From: Apoderus coryli
Lineage: Eukaryota; Arthropoda; Insecta; Coleoptera; Attelabidae
Reading direction: 5' to 3'
Length of the DNA: 64,000 bases
NCBI GenBank assembly: GCA_911728435.2
Contig: OU452204.1
Span: 20,186,430-20,250,429 of the forward strand
The position numbers and the translations under genes were made by a program. This document shows, in pieces, positions 11,412 through 24,249 of this stretch; positions within the stretch are counted from its first letter, which is position 1; each line of letters starts with the position of its first letter. The notes beneath the pieces are model-generated. The model had not been told where the DNA came from and searched no databases. It saw only the letters and a list, made by a program, of their open reading frames with translations.

Positions 11412-14400
11412 ATGGCATACAAAAATGTCAGCACATACTTAATTCGTTCTGAAAAAGGTACCTAAAATTTCATTAAAATCTCTCATAACGCTTACTGATA
11501 ATTTCCATATTTAAGGACGAAAGGAAACTGAGCGAATATTTTTATCAGCCGTTCATACTGGTAATGTACAAGTTGTAACAAATTGCATTAATAATGGCGT
11601 CGATCCTAATATTTTAAGTGCAGATGGTTTAACACCACTTCATATTGCTGCGGAAAAGGACTATTTGGATATTGGAAGAGTTTTGTTAAATGCCAAAGGG
11701 ATAAGGTTGTTGCAAATTTTATTTGGGGAACAGTTTATTAATTCCAAAGTCATGTCTACACAAGTTTTTTTATTAGAACAAAAATCACATGAATTCGAAA
11801 CAAATCATTCAATTCAGCGTCCAATAATTTACAGGGTTTTATATTTGAAAACACTTAATTTTCCAGCCATCAAATTCAATTGTCATTGTGGATCCCTGAA
11901 GAATGACTTTTATTAAAAATGTTGCCATCAGAGAAGACACTTGTGTCCTATTTTTTGGTTAAGACTGCAGAGTATGCAGCTGTTAACAAAGACATGAAAT
12001 AAAAATGCGTGGACAGGGATTCAATTCAATGTTTTGAAAAGCAATAAAATAGTTTATTCCCAAACATTTTTTCTTCCCAGATTTTGAAATAACCTGAAGG
12101 ATAACCCTCGTATTTGAATAGTTGGGTGAATATGAATCAAAATTTAGTTATTTGCAGGGTTAACACGCGTGCTTCTAATGGCAACACACCCTTAATTCAT
12201 GCAACAATATTCCGAAAAGAGACATTTGTATTGTTGTTATTAAAAGTTAAGGCTGAAGACATTACCGAAGAGCCTTCGGATGTGGCATTGGGACAAAGAA
12301 CACGAGCTGAAAGTAAAATCGGTGGTGTATTATCCAAACCACATCTTCAACGTAATAAATGAGGTTTAAATCTCAATAGTACCTTCACTAACTGCTTCTA
12401 AAAATAATTTTAGAAAGAAAATTTGGAAAAATGTGGTTCCGCAGGGGTGCAAATCCAAACTGTGTGAATAATTTGGGTAAATATACAAAATTATTTTGCC
12501 TTTTAACACTGAGACATGCCTCCTGTTATTGATTTGCAGAAAGAACAGCCCTACATATTGCTGCTGCATTAGAGGAGTTTGGGATTGTTAAAGCATTGGT
12601 GGAGGGTGGGGCAGAAGTTAATATTGCTGATTGTTTTGGTAACACTCCATTAACCTATGCGGTATTGGAAAATCCAAATCTTAAAATAGCAAAGTATTTA
12701 TTGAGAAAAGGAGCCAATCCTCATTTCATATCGTGTCAACCCACTTCTTTATTTTTAGGTAAATATATGTTCATTATTATTATCATTATTATCTCAACTC
12801 AACTACTATTCTATTCGCTACTTTCTGACCCGTTCCACGAGCAAATTCTAGGCTGCAAAACACTGAAACTTCTTGTTGAAGCTCATTCGCACCTACTGAA
12901 CCATTTCTTTGTACATTCCACACAATCTAGGTAATTGATTCTTTGTCTGAGATTCGACTCAGAGTGATCTCTCATCGACTATTTCATCCCTCTCCTGGGT
13001 AGCCAATTTTAGTCTATCAAAAGCTTCTCAAGTTATATTTAAAAGATGCGATCTCAAAAAAGGCTCAGGACTGATTGATTAGAGGATAAAGAGGAAGTGA
13101 TTCATCCTGCAAATATTTTGAGGGACTTAGCGAGTTGCATTACGCATAAAAATTACATGAGTTCTTGTTGTCTTTAACCTTTAATCAGAATTTTGAGAAG
13201 TAGTATGATTGTCACGATTGGGCAGCTTTATCTTTGATAAAGCCGGTATACTTATTGGACGAAGATCTGACAGAGTTTGAGGGTTGCTGGTTTTCGGATA
13301 AGGACTAACAACAGCTTGCTTCCACTGCAGAGGAAAATAATGATTCTCAAGACAAACATTAACGATATGTACTATACAGGGTGAGTCACGAGGAACTGTA
13401 CATACTTCTACCATAAGTAGAGGCACGTTAGGGCATTATCAAATGACCATTAAAATCCAATGGCTTTTATTACTAATTTTTCTGACAAATCCGGCACCGG
13501 ATCCTACAGTTAAAAGAGCGAACATTATTTTCACAGAGCTGGCTTTAAACTGTAATTCTGAAAAATCCATGGAAATGGTGCAACTGCTTTTAGATTTCGG
13601 AGTTGATGTTGGTGTTGTGAATCCTGTGACACAGATGACTGCTCTTCACGTGGTAGGCATAACAGGTAATATTATGTTTTCATAAAGTAAGAAGGAAAAT
13701 ATTTATTCAAAATTGGAGTCTAGTTACAGCCCCTATTTGGTGTTGCAAAGTAAAATTACCAATCTTTTTTTGCTCTAGATATTCCATTTAACGAATTTGC
13801 TTCCTACTGTCGTTTAATTCCTTCAATATAACCAAGATTTTAATTACATCGGTTAATCTTGGTGGCTTATCATTTGAGGAATTGTTCAAGAGTTACATTT
13901 CTAGCTTCCCTTTCTGTAATTGTTTCCTTAAAAATAATTCTGGATCAATGATGATTTTAGCTAACATTTAAAAGAAGAAATTTACGAACGACGAAGAAGT
14001 CAAGGATAATTTTTCAAGGGGAACATGCAACATATTTTAATGAATTGATTGATCTGAGAAATGTATTAGGGTTGCAGATGACTATATTGAATTTTTATTT
14101 TCTAACCTTATCCTCTATTACGCAGCATTAAAATCGTTTCTTCGTAGATAGAATTATGAAAGTATGCAACAACGAAAATAGGTCATAAGATTAGTAGGTA
14201 CCGAAATACTATGTACGTCATTCACATTAAAAATCTCCAATAAATCCAGAAAACGAAACTATTAACATATGGTTTTGATCAACATTTTGAATAAACAAAC
14301 AGGACAATATCACGTACTAGTGATTCTAGAATTTTTATCTTATTTTGACACTTCTAAAAATAGCTATGACAACAATTTGTTTGTTGATGATGTTAATCAA

Positions 14401-15305
14401 TTTTTTAATTCTACAGGATACGTGCCATTAGCTGAATTACTGTTGTCAATGGGAGCAAATTTATATGCTCGCGACAGCATTGGCAGGACTGCATACGATT
14501 GTGCCGTGAAACATTATCAAAGTAATCTGGTAAGACAACTTAGCACAACAAGTATATCCGATATATTATGTTGTACGATGTGACTTCAAAGTGACGACCC
14601 TCCAATTGGATTGTCGATTTTTCCTTTTGGATAATGTTGGTAAACATGTCGCCAACATATCTTGACAAGTTCAGCCATTTTATATTTTTAGTTTGTTTTT
14701 CACAGGGGTATAAAGATACAACGCTCTTAGACGATGAGTCTACTTTGAGCAAAAACAAGCTCTTCACAGAAAGTCGAGAAACTGTTAATGCACCTGCTTG
14801 TTCTTGATTTTTGTCCCGAAATAACAAGGACGACGTCTTGCCACAATTGGGGAGATAAAGATTTTTCAAAAAAGGAAGTTTTTGCCTCTTTATCCACTTT
14901 TGGATGTGTCGTTTTGTGATTAAGGAAATAACGAAAATACCTAATTAATTTTATTTTTGAGAGGCAGTTACTCAAATTGGGCACAGTTAACCGTTGGGAA
15001 ATGGGATAACCTTTCCTCAGACGAGCCTTGCACGTTTTGGATGATCTCGGTAGGTTTTTGAGTCGTTTCCAAAAAAGTCTAAAGGTGCTGACGTCATGCG
15101 CCCACAAGCACCTCACAAACAGGGTGATGGGCTATTGGAAGGGCGAAAAGAAAGGAAAAATGATAATCTCGTATATGATCGTCTTTATTTCTAGGTAAGA
15201 ATGTATAAATGTCACATAAAATGCCAAAGAAGACAAGCTTCAGCTCGCAAAGGGAAGAAAACTAGATTCGACGATGCTGGTTCTTTCGAAATTATCGATT
15301 TTTGA
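11412..15305 (+). CDS. Ankyrin-repeat protein, 8 exons, about 350 residues
   Basis: Exons join(11412..11457, 11516..11705, 12158..12312, 12414..12476, 12540..12758, 13510..13665, 14417..14529, 15195..15305) connect in phase and sum to 1053 bases. The ATG has an in-frame TAA upstream (11403-11405), and the first intron is only 58 bases. The protein is mostly ankyrin repeats: DGLTPLHIAAEKDYLDIGRV, SNGNTPLIHA, RTALHIAAALEEFGIVKALV, FGNTPLTYAVLE, a degenerate TQMTALHVVG, and YVPLAELLLSMGANLYARDS. A short basic segment (RRQASARKGKK) and the tail AGSFEIIDF follow. Such repeats bind proteins; partner and role cannot be told. The second donor (AAG|GTTGTT) and the 12312 donor are weak, so those boundaries are less sure. 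Not closely tied to a named family; no signal peptide or membrane segment is seen. Introns hold LINE debris. Confidence 0.75.
13160..13430 (-). mobile_element. LINE reverse transcriptase fragment inside an ankyrin-gene intron
   Basis: The minus strand reads LENHYFPLQWKQAVVSPYPK followed by LSDLRPISI, the motif that opens the RT palm in Jockey/I-type LINEs (normally W..A.V.PI.K ... YRPISL). The piece is short and ends after about 80 residues. A CAGGGTGAGTCACGAGGAAC-type sequence at 13377 marks a separate small repeat end. Confidence 0.6.
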
Positions 15306-16400
15306 AAGATTTAATAAATTATATTTTAAAATTAACATCTAATTGTTTATTTTGAACAGTAACCTTTATTCGGCTTCTTTGGGCTTGATATCAGGCGTGT
15401 AATGGTGAATGGAAGTCTCCTGTACAGTTCCAAACGTACGCAAAAATTTCTTTTGATTTGCAAACAACAACAAACAATCTAGGCTTTGTAGTCATGTCGT
15501 GTAGTGCTGCAGCAATAAACTGCTGTATCTGTTCCCGTTATAGAACTTTTGACTCGTTCGCTTTATAGCCGTCTGAGTGTCGCTTTAGGAAAGCTTGTAG
15601 TTTTTGGTATTTTGAAATGTCGATATCTTATTTTGCATTAAGAGTTGCTCTTAGCTTCGAAAAGCTTGACCATAAAGTAGATGCTTTCTTCCTCGTATAT
15701 CTACTCGGCAAAATACATAATAACAGAGCGGGAAGTCGTATGTTTTTACTGCATATCTGGATAATTGTGTAGCGCGTTTCTTGCAGGAAGAATTTTTCCA
15801 GTTACGAGCTTTGCGTCCAGAAGTTGTCCAATTAAAGCTTCAAATAAAGTTAGTATTGATTTGGTACCGGTAATAAAAGTGTTCATTATAAAACTAATTT
15901 ATTGTTAATATGGTGTAAAAATAGAAGCAAACCAAAGGTTGTTTTCAATGTAATAAATACATTAATTTTCATCCATTAATATGGATAATTAATAACGATT
16001 ATGATAGGTTTATTTTCACGCCTGCCACGGGGGTAGTTGCGTCGATTTGCTCAGCTAAAAATAAACTTTGATTAGTTCTAAATTTAGAACAAAATAGAAT
16101 GTGTTCTCAAATTTAATTATCTTCAGAATATTTGCTAATATTAACAGTTTTTCAATGTTCAATTTAGTGTTTTAATGAACTTTATTGAAACGATAATTTA
16201 TGCGTATTTAATTAAATTGGAACGATGCGATGTCGGTAAAAATATAATTGGATTGGTTTACTTTGATCAAGAAATCAAACGAGAGTAATGCCTAACTTTA
16301 AATTGTGAAGAGCCACTATTGGGATATTATTTTATATAAGATGTAAACAGATGCTATTTAAAAATCGTAAAGCAAAAAAAAAGAAGCTTTTGGATATGAG
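15306..16400. other. Intergenic, nothing recognisable
   Basis: AT-rich sequence after the ankyrin gene. AATAAA-like signals just after the stop (about 15310) could serve as its poly(A) site. Nothing else identified. Confidence 0.4.
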
Positions 16401-16640
16401 TTAGCATGGCAATACTTCCCTTAAATCAATAATGTACTCACGAGCATTATGGCTTGAGGCCCAATCCTGTTGGAACAAATTAATTTCACGGAAACTGTTG
16501 CGTTTTCCGTTTGGAAAATAGAATATATGACCTAATAAAGCCACATGATCAAAGTGCTTCATCTGACATGCAACGTTATGAGCTGGAAATGATCCATGAA
16601 ACATTCCCCACTTACTGGCGAACCCCGTAGAAATAAAGCA
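16395..16640 (-). mobile_element. Tc1/mariner transposase scrap
   Basis: The minus strand reads DHVALLGHIFYFPNGKRNSF then INLFQQDWASSHNAREYI, the FQQDNAPxHxAR block around the second catalytic Asp of Tc1-type transposases. Only about 65 residues remain. Confidence 0.5.
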
Positions 16641-17189
16641 CGCGACAACTGATCTTTATGCAGACACGTAAGACACCACGATGAAGTTCAGTTGTCTATT
16701 TTATTGGGTGGGTAATCTTTTCCTGTTGGATATACGAAAATTATTGTTAAATCTACAGGTTTGCTGAAATTAATTTCGCATAAAGCACAAACATATTTAC
16801 CTAGTCAAACAGATAATTATGTTATTCTTACGTTGGAAATTTTACAAAAGTTATTTGAACTTTGAAGGCCACGAATTATTATGTCAAGCTAATGCATGAT
16901 AATGAAGCGAAAACCCCATTTCTACGACTGAATAAGCTTCAATTAGTGATGTAAATAAGCGAAATCGAGGGATACGTGGAGGTTATTGACAATTAGATGA
17001 CAAGATACAGTGCTTTCATTTAATTAACATGGATTTGATTTAATTAAAAACAATCCTTTTTGTACTCGTTAAATCGGTTTGTTATTATTTTATATCCGAA
17101 TGTACTCTGTCTTACTCTTATAAAAATTGTAGTTGCTGAAATGCCGTCAAATTAACAATAAAGGCTGACAAGAATAAATATCGGGTGTA

Positions 17190-17990
17190 ACCTCCGTATG
17201 CTCTTCTAACATCAGTCATCCTTCTTCTCATTCTTATGATCATCACATTGTCTATCAACTGCTGTTGAGGCAGATTGTCCCAGATCTAGACTAGAGCTGC
17301 TGCTACAGGAATTCTAGATCCCAATCGTCTTCCTAAACATATCTGAGTCATGTTCTATACGATTAAGGCCTGGGAAATATGCATGCACGCCTATGGTGTT
17401 TCGGAAGTCGGAGACATGCTGAGCAACGTGAGTGAGAGCATTCTCTTGCATTCACCGATATGAGGAGCGAATGGAACGACATGCTGTTACAGAACATCTC
17501 TAAAGTACGCGTCTGCATTTAAAGCAGCATTAAAAATAACCAACTCTGATCGTTCGACCTTCACTGAACTTCCTTCATAAGGAATCATTGGAGTGAAACT
17601 AAATTGTTGCCTTTGTTCTCCATGAAGGCGACACAATCATTCCCTACCATCGAATAAATGGATGCAAAACCGACTCTCATCGATAGAAAGAACGTTGGCC
17701 CATTGGTTATTTTTCCAGCTTTCAAGCTTCAAGTTGTGGAGTTTTTTTGTTTTATAGTTCTTTAAATCTTCCTTAAGCGTTCTGAGGATGTCTCTGATAT
17801 GTGGTACTGTTATATCGGCCTATCCTGGAATGTTTATAAGATAATAAATCCATAATATCTATCAGTGGCTGACCATTTTCTACTTTTACCTCTTTTCACA
17901 AAATCACTAAGTTTGCTTCTAAACTGAATTTCTAAAGAATATACTTTTGTGCTCATACTGTACGTGCTGTTGTTATTCCTGACCAAATTA
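17190..17990 (-). mobile_element. Tc1-like transposase remnant
   Basis: In minus-strand frames around 17700-17620 one reads WANVLSIDESRFCIHLFDGR, the first catalytic Asp block of Tc1-like enzymes (usually F.DESRF.L). Around 17290-17200 the end LPQQQLIDNVMIIRMRRRM resembles the Tc1 C-terminus. Many stops and shifts intervene, so it is dead. The terminal repeats were not located. Confidence 0.6.
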
Positions 17991-19215
17991 TACTCATGTC
18001 TGGTAAATAACATTAATTATACAAAATTGAGTATAACTCCCGTGAAGTTAATGATACTTCTAAGTAAGGACTAATAGAAAGGTCAGTACGTATTGGGGTA
18101 GGACTGTTTTCTAGCTACACTAAAGAGTCTGTATTTTGCGATTTTCACCAATAACTTTGCACTTATACAAAATCCTGACGGTAATAAAAGGACGATGACC
18201 TGTAAATGTGCCACAACATTCACTGCAAAATACGCATCAACGTCGTTCTGACGCAATACACCCCGAATTGGGTCACAGATCTCGACCCCTGGATGCATTT
18301 CGCTAAGAATGGATACAAACCATTCATTAAATAAAGATAAAATACCTGAAATTAGCAGCAGACAAAATATTATATTGTTAATTTTCAATATTATTACTCA
18401 GTATTTGACCCACCCTTAAATATTGCTCTAATTTTGACATACCCTTCTATTCGGAGGTTTAACTAGGATAAAGATGAATGGAATCAGGTCATAATGTGAC
18501 GTCATCTATTTTGATTCTCTTCCGTTAGTTGTTATGTGTTTGAAAATGTATAAGCTCAGTTTAAATGGAGCAGAAACCTACTTATCTCATTTATGCAGGC
18601 AATAAGGTAGGTTTTAAATTGGAGGGCTCTTACAAGAACCTTTTGGCCTAAATGTTAAATAGAATGTGATAGTATAGCGACAATTTACCGAGTGTCGACA
18701 AATAAAAGACACTATTCCCAGTGGAACGTCTCGTTCATAACGCCTGATGCTTTCTTAGATGTTGTAGAAATAATGCATCTTCCTACGTTTAAATTTTAAG
18801 AAAGGTTTACGGGCGTACATAATTTAATTTTGTTACCCTTATGTAAATCATTTGGTTTGTTGAGTTAATAAAGGTATTACGTACGGCAATTAAAAAAATG
18901 TGAAAATCTCCATATTTTCTTCGTTTTTAAACATAACTAGGTAAAAACCATATAATGAAACAGACTTTTTTGACAACTTGCGTAAGTAATAGATATACAA
19001 GTGGAATCCCAAAATGCAGAACTTTCCAAAACGCCTCCTGTATCTCAAAAAGTAAAAGGGCTAGCCCAATTCTGATTATGGCGTCTTAACTTTCATAAAA
19101 AAGTAGCAAGATCACGAAAACCAAAACTGCCACACGGAAAAAACACTATTGTGTTTCCAAAAATTCACCATTTCATTCAATGATATGCTATACTAAGTAT
19201 TCCTCGGACATAGTT
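17991..19215. other. Intergenic, old repeat debris
   Basis: An open frame on the minus strand (18388-18083) begins with a hydrophobic, signal-like stretch but resembles nothing I know and has no supporting exon. The rest, including 18950-19200, looks like dispersed repeat sequence. Confidence 0.35.
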
Positions 19216-19249
19216 AAATTTCAATTAAGCGAACGCTTAATTGAAATTT
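19216..19249. repeat. Perfect 15-bp palindrome at the 5' junction of a LINE
   Basis: AAATTTCAATTAAGC (19216-19230) is the exact complement of GCTTAATTGAAATTT (19235-19249), with a GAAC loop. The right arm runs into the first recognisable LINE codons. It may be a scar of priming or template switching at the truncated 5' end. Confidence 0.7.
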
Positions 19250-21345
19250 GCTGCAGCAGAAAATAAATCAAAACGTGTCTGGCAAATAGTAAATAATGAA
19301 AGAACAACTAAAAAACAATCAAAATCATATCTGCCTTTGGATGTGAATGCTCTTAATGATCACTTTGCCAACATCTGCCACTTGGTAACAAGTCATATTT
19401 CTCTTCCAACTCAAGATTCTATGTTTTTTCTAAAAAATATAAAGAGGCCCGCATTCTCATTTTTTATGTCGCCTATTGTGGAATCCGATGTTCATGAGGC
19501 CATCTTATCTTTAAAGAGTAAGCCTTGTTTTGACTACTATAATTTGAATTCTCTTATGATAAAAGCTGCTCTCGATTCATTGGTGGGGCCACTAGCGCTA
19601 CTGTACAATTGTTGTGTGGAAGAGGGAAATTGGCCTAGTGCACTGAAAATGTCGAAAATCACACCTATTCATAAAAAGGGTGATGTAAAAAACTGCGACA
19701 ACTATCGACCCATTGCCATAGTGCCAATTGTCTCTAAAATATTTGAAATTATACTTAAACAAAAGTTACTCTCATACCTAATTAATAAATCTATAATTTG
19801 TTCTGAACAGTTTGGATTTCAGAAAAATAAATCTACAACATCAGCTATTATGAAGGTTGTTGAATATATAGTGCAGAGCTTTGATATGGGGAGCGAGGCG
19901 CATGCTACTCTGTGCGACCTGTCTAAGGCTTTTGACTGTGTCGACAGCCACATCTTAATCTGTAAGATGGAACACTATGGCATTAGAGGAAATATACTTA
20001 AGTTATTCGAGTCCTATTTATGTAATAGAAAGCAAGCGGTCTGCATAGGTAATAAAACATCTAACTTAGTTAGCGTTAATACTGGTGTACCTCAAGGGTC
20101 GGTATTGGGACCCATTCTTTTTCTGTTGTACGTTAATGATCTGCCTTTAAATATTAGTGCACTGGACCACAGTACCAGTGTGTTGTTTGCGGACGACACT
20201 ACCTTGTTGACTCGAAATGATTGTGTCAGAGAGGAATGTTTCAATGTTGCTAAGACTTGGTTTAGTGCCAACAAACTTTGCCTTAATGAGGGAAAGACTC
20301 AAAATATCGTGTTTAGTTCGGATAAATTTGCATTAAAGTCGGGTCCTGTAAGACTGCTTGGATTAACTTTAGACTCAAGGTTGAGTTGGTCCAGTCATAT
20401 GTCGGACCTTTGCTCACGTTTGTCGAGCCAAATTTTTGTAATGCGGCAAATGCGCCGATTAATTATAGACAATAATGTCCTGAGGTCCATCTACTATGCT
20501 CTCATACATAGTCACCTTATGTATGGTGTGGTATTATGGGGGAACTCCGTTCTTGCACACAAAGCTTTTGTTATGCAGAAAGCTGCTATAAGAATTATTG
20601 ACGGTGCGCCCCACCGTGAGCACTGTCAAAAAATATTCTTTAAATATAAAATCCTGACATTGCCGTGCATATACATCCTTGAGAGCTTACTAAATATACA
20701 TCGCCAAAGAAATGAAATCCAAAGTCATTCTTCTTTTCATGCATATCAAACACGGCATGCCAATCACTTGGTTTCTCAGTTCTCAAGGATACAGATGGCA
20801 AAAAATAATAAACTAGATTACAATTTGTACAATAAGCTAATTTTATTATTTCCTTCTATTAATATAAAAAATATGAATCAATCAAGTTTTTCTAAATTCG
20901 CAAAAGAATTTCTTGTAAATAGTTGTTTCTATAGTGTATCTGATTATCTTATGTGTACCCTTAATACAGATTGTCATAAAACTAGTTGAATAGGAAATAT
21001 GAATTAAGAATGTATTGAGATATTGTATAGTTTTAATTGTTATCGTTGAAACGGATATTGTTAGAGTTATAATTTTATTAACAACTATTATTGTTATATT
21101 GCGTTGTACTGTTAATTGTTTTATTGTATTATTATTGTTATGAGTTTAAATAAGATAAATAAATAGAATTTTGTAAATTAATAAATTAATACTTATATGG
21201 TATAGGGTGTTGAATTGCCTACTAAATGTAAATCTATATAATTTCAATTGATTTTTGTTTTTTTTTTTTTTTTGATGCATTGTAATAGGGACTTAAAATG
21301 TACTGTTGTATGTATGAAAAGTCAATAAAGTATAAAGTATATTAT
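19244..21345 (+). mobile_element. 5'-truncated LINE with an intact reverse transcriptase reading frame
   Basis: An uninterrupted frame from about 19241 to 20989 (582 residues) covers the RT domain and C-terminal part of a Jockey-superfamily LINE. Landmarks in order: CDNYRPIAIVPIVSKIFEII, CSEQFGFQKNKSTTSAI, ATLCDLSKAFDCVDSHIL, NTGVPQGSVLGPILFLLYVN, the catalytic VLFADDTTLL (about residues 307-316), LLGLTLDSRLSWSSH, and a tail ending FLVNSCFYSVSDYLM. The lack of stops makes it the youngest-looking LINE in the window, though ORF1 and the endonuclease are missing so it cannot move alone. An AT-rich 3' UTR follows, ending in AATAAAGTATAAAGTAT repeats near 21322-21345. The LINE at 47490-49690 has the same architecture. 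Confidence 0.85.
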
Positions 21346-21739
21346 TGGAAAATAATAAGAAGACATTGTTTTTTTAAATAAAACTTATTATTGGATGCCA
21401 TTGAACAATTCAATTATAGTGATTCATTGATTATAATTCATACATATAATTAAATTGAATCTCGATTTTATTACAAACGATAAGATTGAATTGAATGTCC
21501 ATACAACAATAGCGTTTCATTGATTGCAAGGGTACTTTTTATTACTTTAATTACATTAAATTACATTCTTTCAATGCAAGCTTTGAGCTGTTTGGTACCA
21601 TTTCTAACTTTTCTTAATTTAATTATATCTTGTAGTGTATTATTATTGAGTCAATAATAATTATATCTATTGCGAAGCTGATTAGATTAAAGCAGTATTA
21701 TTGAAAGAAAATTGTTATTTATTATTATACATTATAAAA

Positions 21740-22345
21740 AACACTTGAACAATATATCTAAGCCTTTAAAACTCGTCGTATATGAAAATGTAACTTGTCA
21801 ATTACGATATAACTATTTTCAATTTTGTTTATTGGTCCTTGTACTAGAAGATACGGTTGTACATGCTGATGTATTTTTCTCTTCAATGCTTTGTTTATTT
21901 GTGATTGTATTTTTTCTTCTATATCTCCAGGCGTCTGAAATATTTTTCCGTAATTATTATCAATGTGTATGCAATACATTGATGAATGAAAATATTACAA
22001 GTTTGCCATCATTTCCGATGTTTTTTTTTTGTAATTTTTCAACGATTTTATGAAAATTATCCTAGTTCCTATTTTAGGTACTAATTCAGCTATCATTTCG
22101 GTAGATAAATCGTTTATATTATGCAATGAAATGCAATTTTCTGAAAATGTACATATTTCCGTTTTATCCACTAAATTTAGAAATTTTTTACTCTTGGCGT
22201 TTTGCAATCAAATTAATCGAGAAATTAATAGTTTGCGTTCACTTTCAACGTACGATAGCTTACTAACTTACCATTAAACACAGGTATTAATTGCTCCAAA
22301 TCCCAACTTTTCAAAAGATCTTCCATTATGTATAAATAGGTACCC
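21740..22345 (-). pseudogene. SAM-like-domain gene or transposon-linked remnant
   Basis: The minus strand from about 22334 encodes MEDLLKSWDLEQLIPVFNG, followed by a GTAAGT donor-like sequence. Further on (about 22120-22000) comes INDLSTEMIAELVPKIGTR, then IIFIKSLKNYKKK. Together these resemble a SAM-type helical domain (WxLEqLIxxF ... LxxLVPKIGxRxxFxxxL), common in insect genes of unknown role that often sit near repeats. After a stop a second stretch (21979-21758) reads IEEKIQSQINKALKRKIHQH with no known motif. No complete gene model could be built, so a pseudogene or a partly seen gene are both possible. Confidence 0.45.
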
Positions 22346-24249
22346 TCAAACAACAGTAACAAAACAACACTGCTCGAAGACAGGCTATAGCAACTTTAGC
22401 GTTAAGTAGTGAGATCTGAGATCAGCCCGGCCGACAGGGGAAGTACAAAACCGAGGCACTATGATATATCCCTACCACCACGCGCTTGCCTTGATACAGC
22501 TTGAAATTGTACCGATGGCAATAAGGTCCACACCAACAATAAGAATCATTGAATTCGAGGTACACTATAATTCAATGAATTCCTTATACATGATCTTAAT
22601 AACTCATATTATTGCCGGAAATATAAACTGAGCAAAACAAATAGAAGAGTTATGAGAGAATAATATATTTTTATTCGTTTAAAAAGAGCATTTAATATTG
22701 TTTCAATTCTCTTTATGATATCTAATAAGCGACATATATGATTGCAATAATATTAGGATCTAATAAAAATATATTGATAACCTACCGTTGATTGAAATAT
22801 TCCCCTTAGCATTAACGCAACCAGTTGTATTTTCCAAGTAAATGTACGTTTATTTAGATTTCAATAATTTTCCTATTATTTCCACAAAATCAAATCAATC
22901 ATTATCTTAATGATGAGAAAATGCTTAGAATAGTTGTATTTAATTCAAAAGAAAAGAATCCAAAAATAATTCTGTAATTGGATATGCAATATATTTTTTT
23001 TCTGTGCAGGCTCTATATCTGCTAACAATGTCAATACAATGCAGTTATACCAAACTGGTCCCAGAGATTGTATTGACTAGTTTTTAATTTTGAGCATGGA
23101 TAATATGTTATAATTCTAATTGATAGAAATATTATGCTGTAACATTCACATTGTTTTAAAAGGTATTATGCATGATTTTGCAATTGTGGATTATTATGTT
23201 ACATTACCATATAAAATTATAATGTTATGCGCCTGGGGTCGGTAAATTTCCAATATTATGAAATGACATCGCTCGACCAAAAACGAAGTAGCAGTGTTAA
23301 CGTGATGCATACTCACGTGTGTTGATTTCACAGAAAACAACCAGTGTTTACTGGAAAATCGTTATTCAATGTTTGCTCTAACTGTTTTGCCATTTGGGTG
23401 GTTTCCAATTGCGCAAAAATTAAAATGAACTGAAATTTCCAATCGGAAGCGTCAAGTGATAATTCTGTTTTGCAAATTTGGATTAGTAGTTACTGTGAAG
23501 AGAACCTAATCTTCCAAACAAGATCGTATGTCTTCACATTACGCGATGTCCGTAAGGCAATTTTTGGGTGTCACTTTTTCTGGGCGATAGATTAGAAGAA
23601 CAGGGTACATTGAGGTAGCCTGGACGTTTATGCTTTGAGGAGACTACTAGACTGTAGGTACATTAAAAATTTGACACTAATTGGAGTTCATTACAAAAAA
23701 TAATAACTCTTTTTCCATTGGCAGGTAAATTTACCTTCTGATGAGGTGGAAGTGGTCACAATGTTTTTTCCTCCATTAGCATTTGCAAACTTTCTTCGTT
23801 TTCTCAATAGATTCTTCTATGTAACCTTCCACCACTGTGGACGACCTAAGTAATTATTGTTATTGTATCGAAATATCTTAAGATTTTTGCCTCCAACCTC
23901 CTAGGCGTTTCAGCGATGTAAAATCAACACCTGCATAGCAGAAGTACGTCGGAAACAATAACCTGAATATTTGTTTTGACTCGGCAACTTTAAAAATGCT
24001 GCTACAATAGAAGACATCTTCCCGAATGAATGAATCGCATTGCACGATGCATTTTCCTTTTCAATAAGAGATGAGCATTTTTTGGCCGAAGACAAGCATA
24101 TGTTCTATAGAACTCAACTGGATTGACAACGTTCCCTTCGCCCACCACCGGAAAAGCTCTTTGGTATGAGTCTTTGTATCAGCAAGAGTAACTAAAGGTA
24201 GCTGTTATCTTTTTCTATGTCTTATGCATTCGCCAATGACAAGAACAAC
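22346..24249. other. Intergenic, nothing recognisable
   Basis: AT-rich DNA. A short ATTGAATTC inverted motif occurs at about 22549 and 22570. No exon, RNA gene or element boundary could be supported. Confidence 0.4.

Noticed and set aside
18083..18388. 101-residue minus-strand frame with a hydrophobic start
   Set aside because: No recognisable domain, no neighbouring exons, and it sits in Tc1 and repeat debris.
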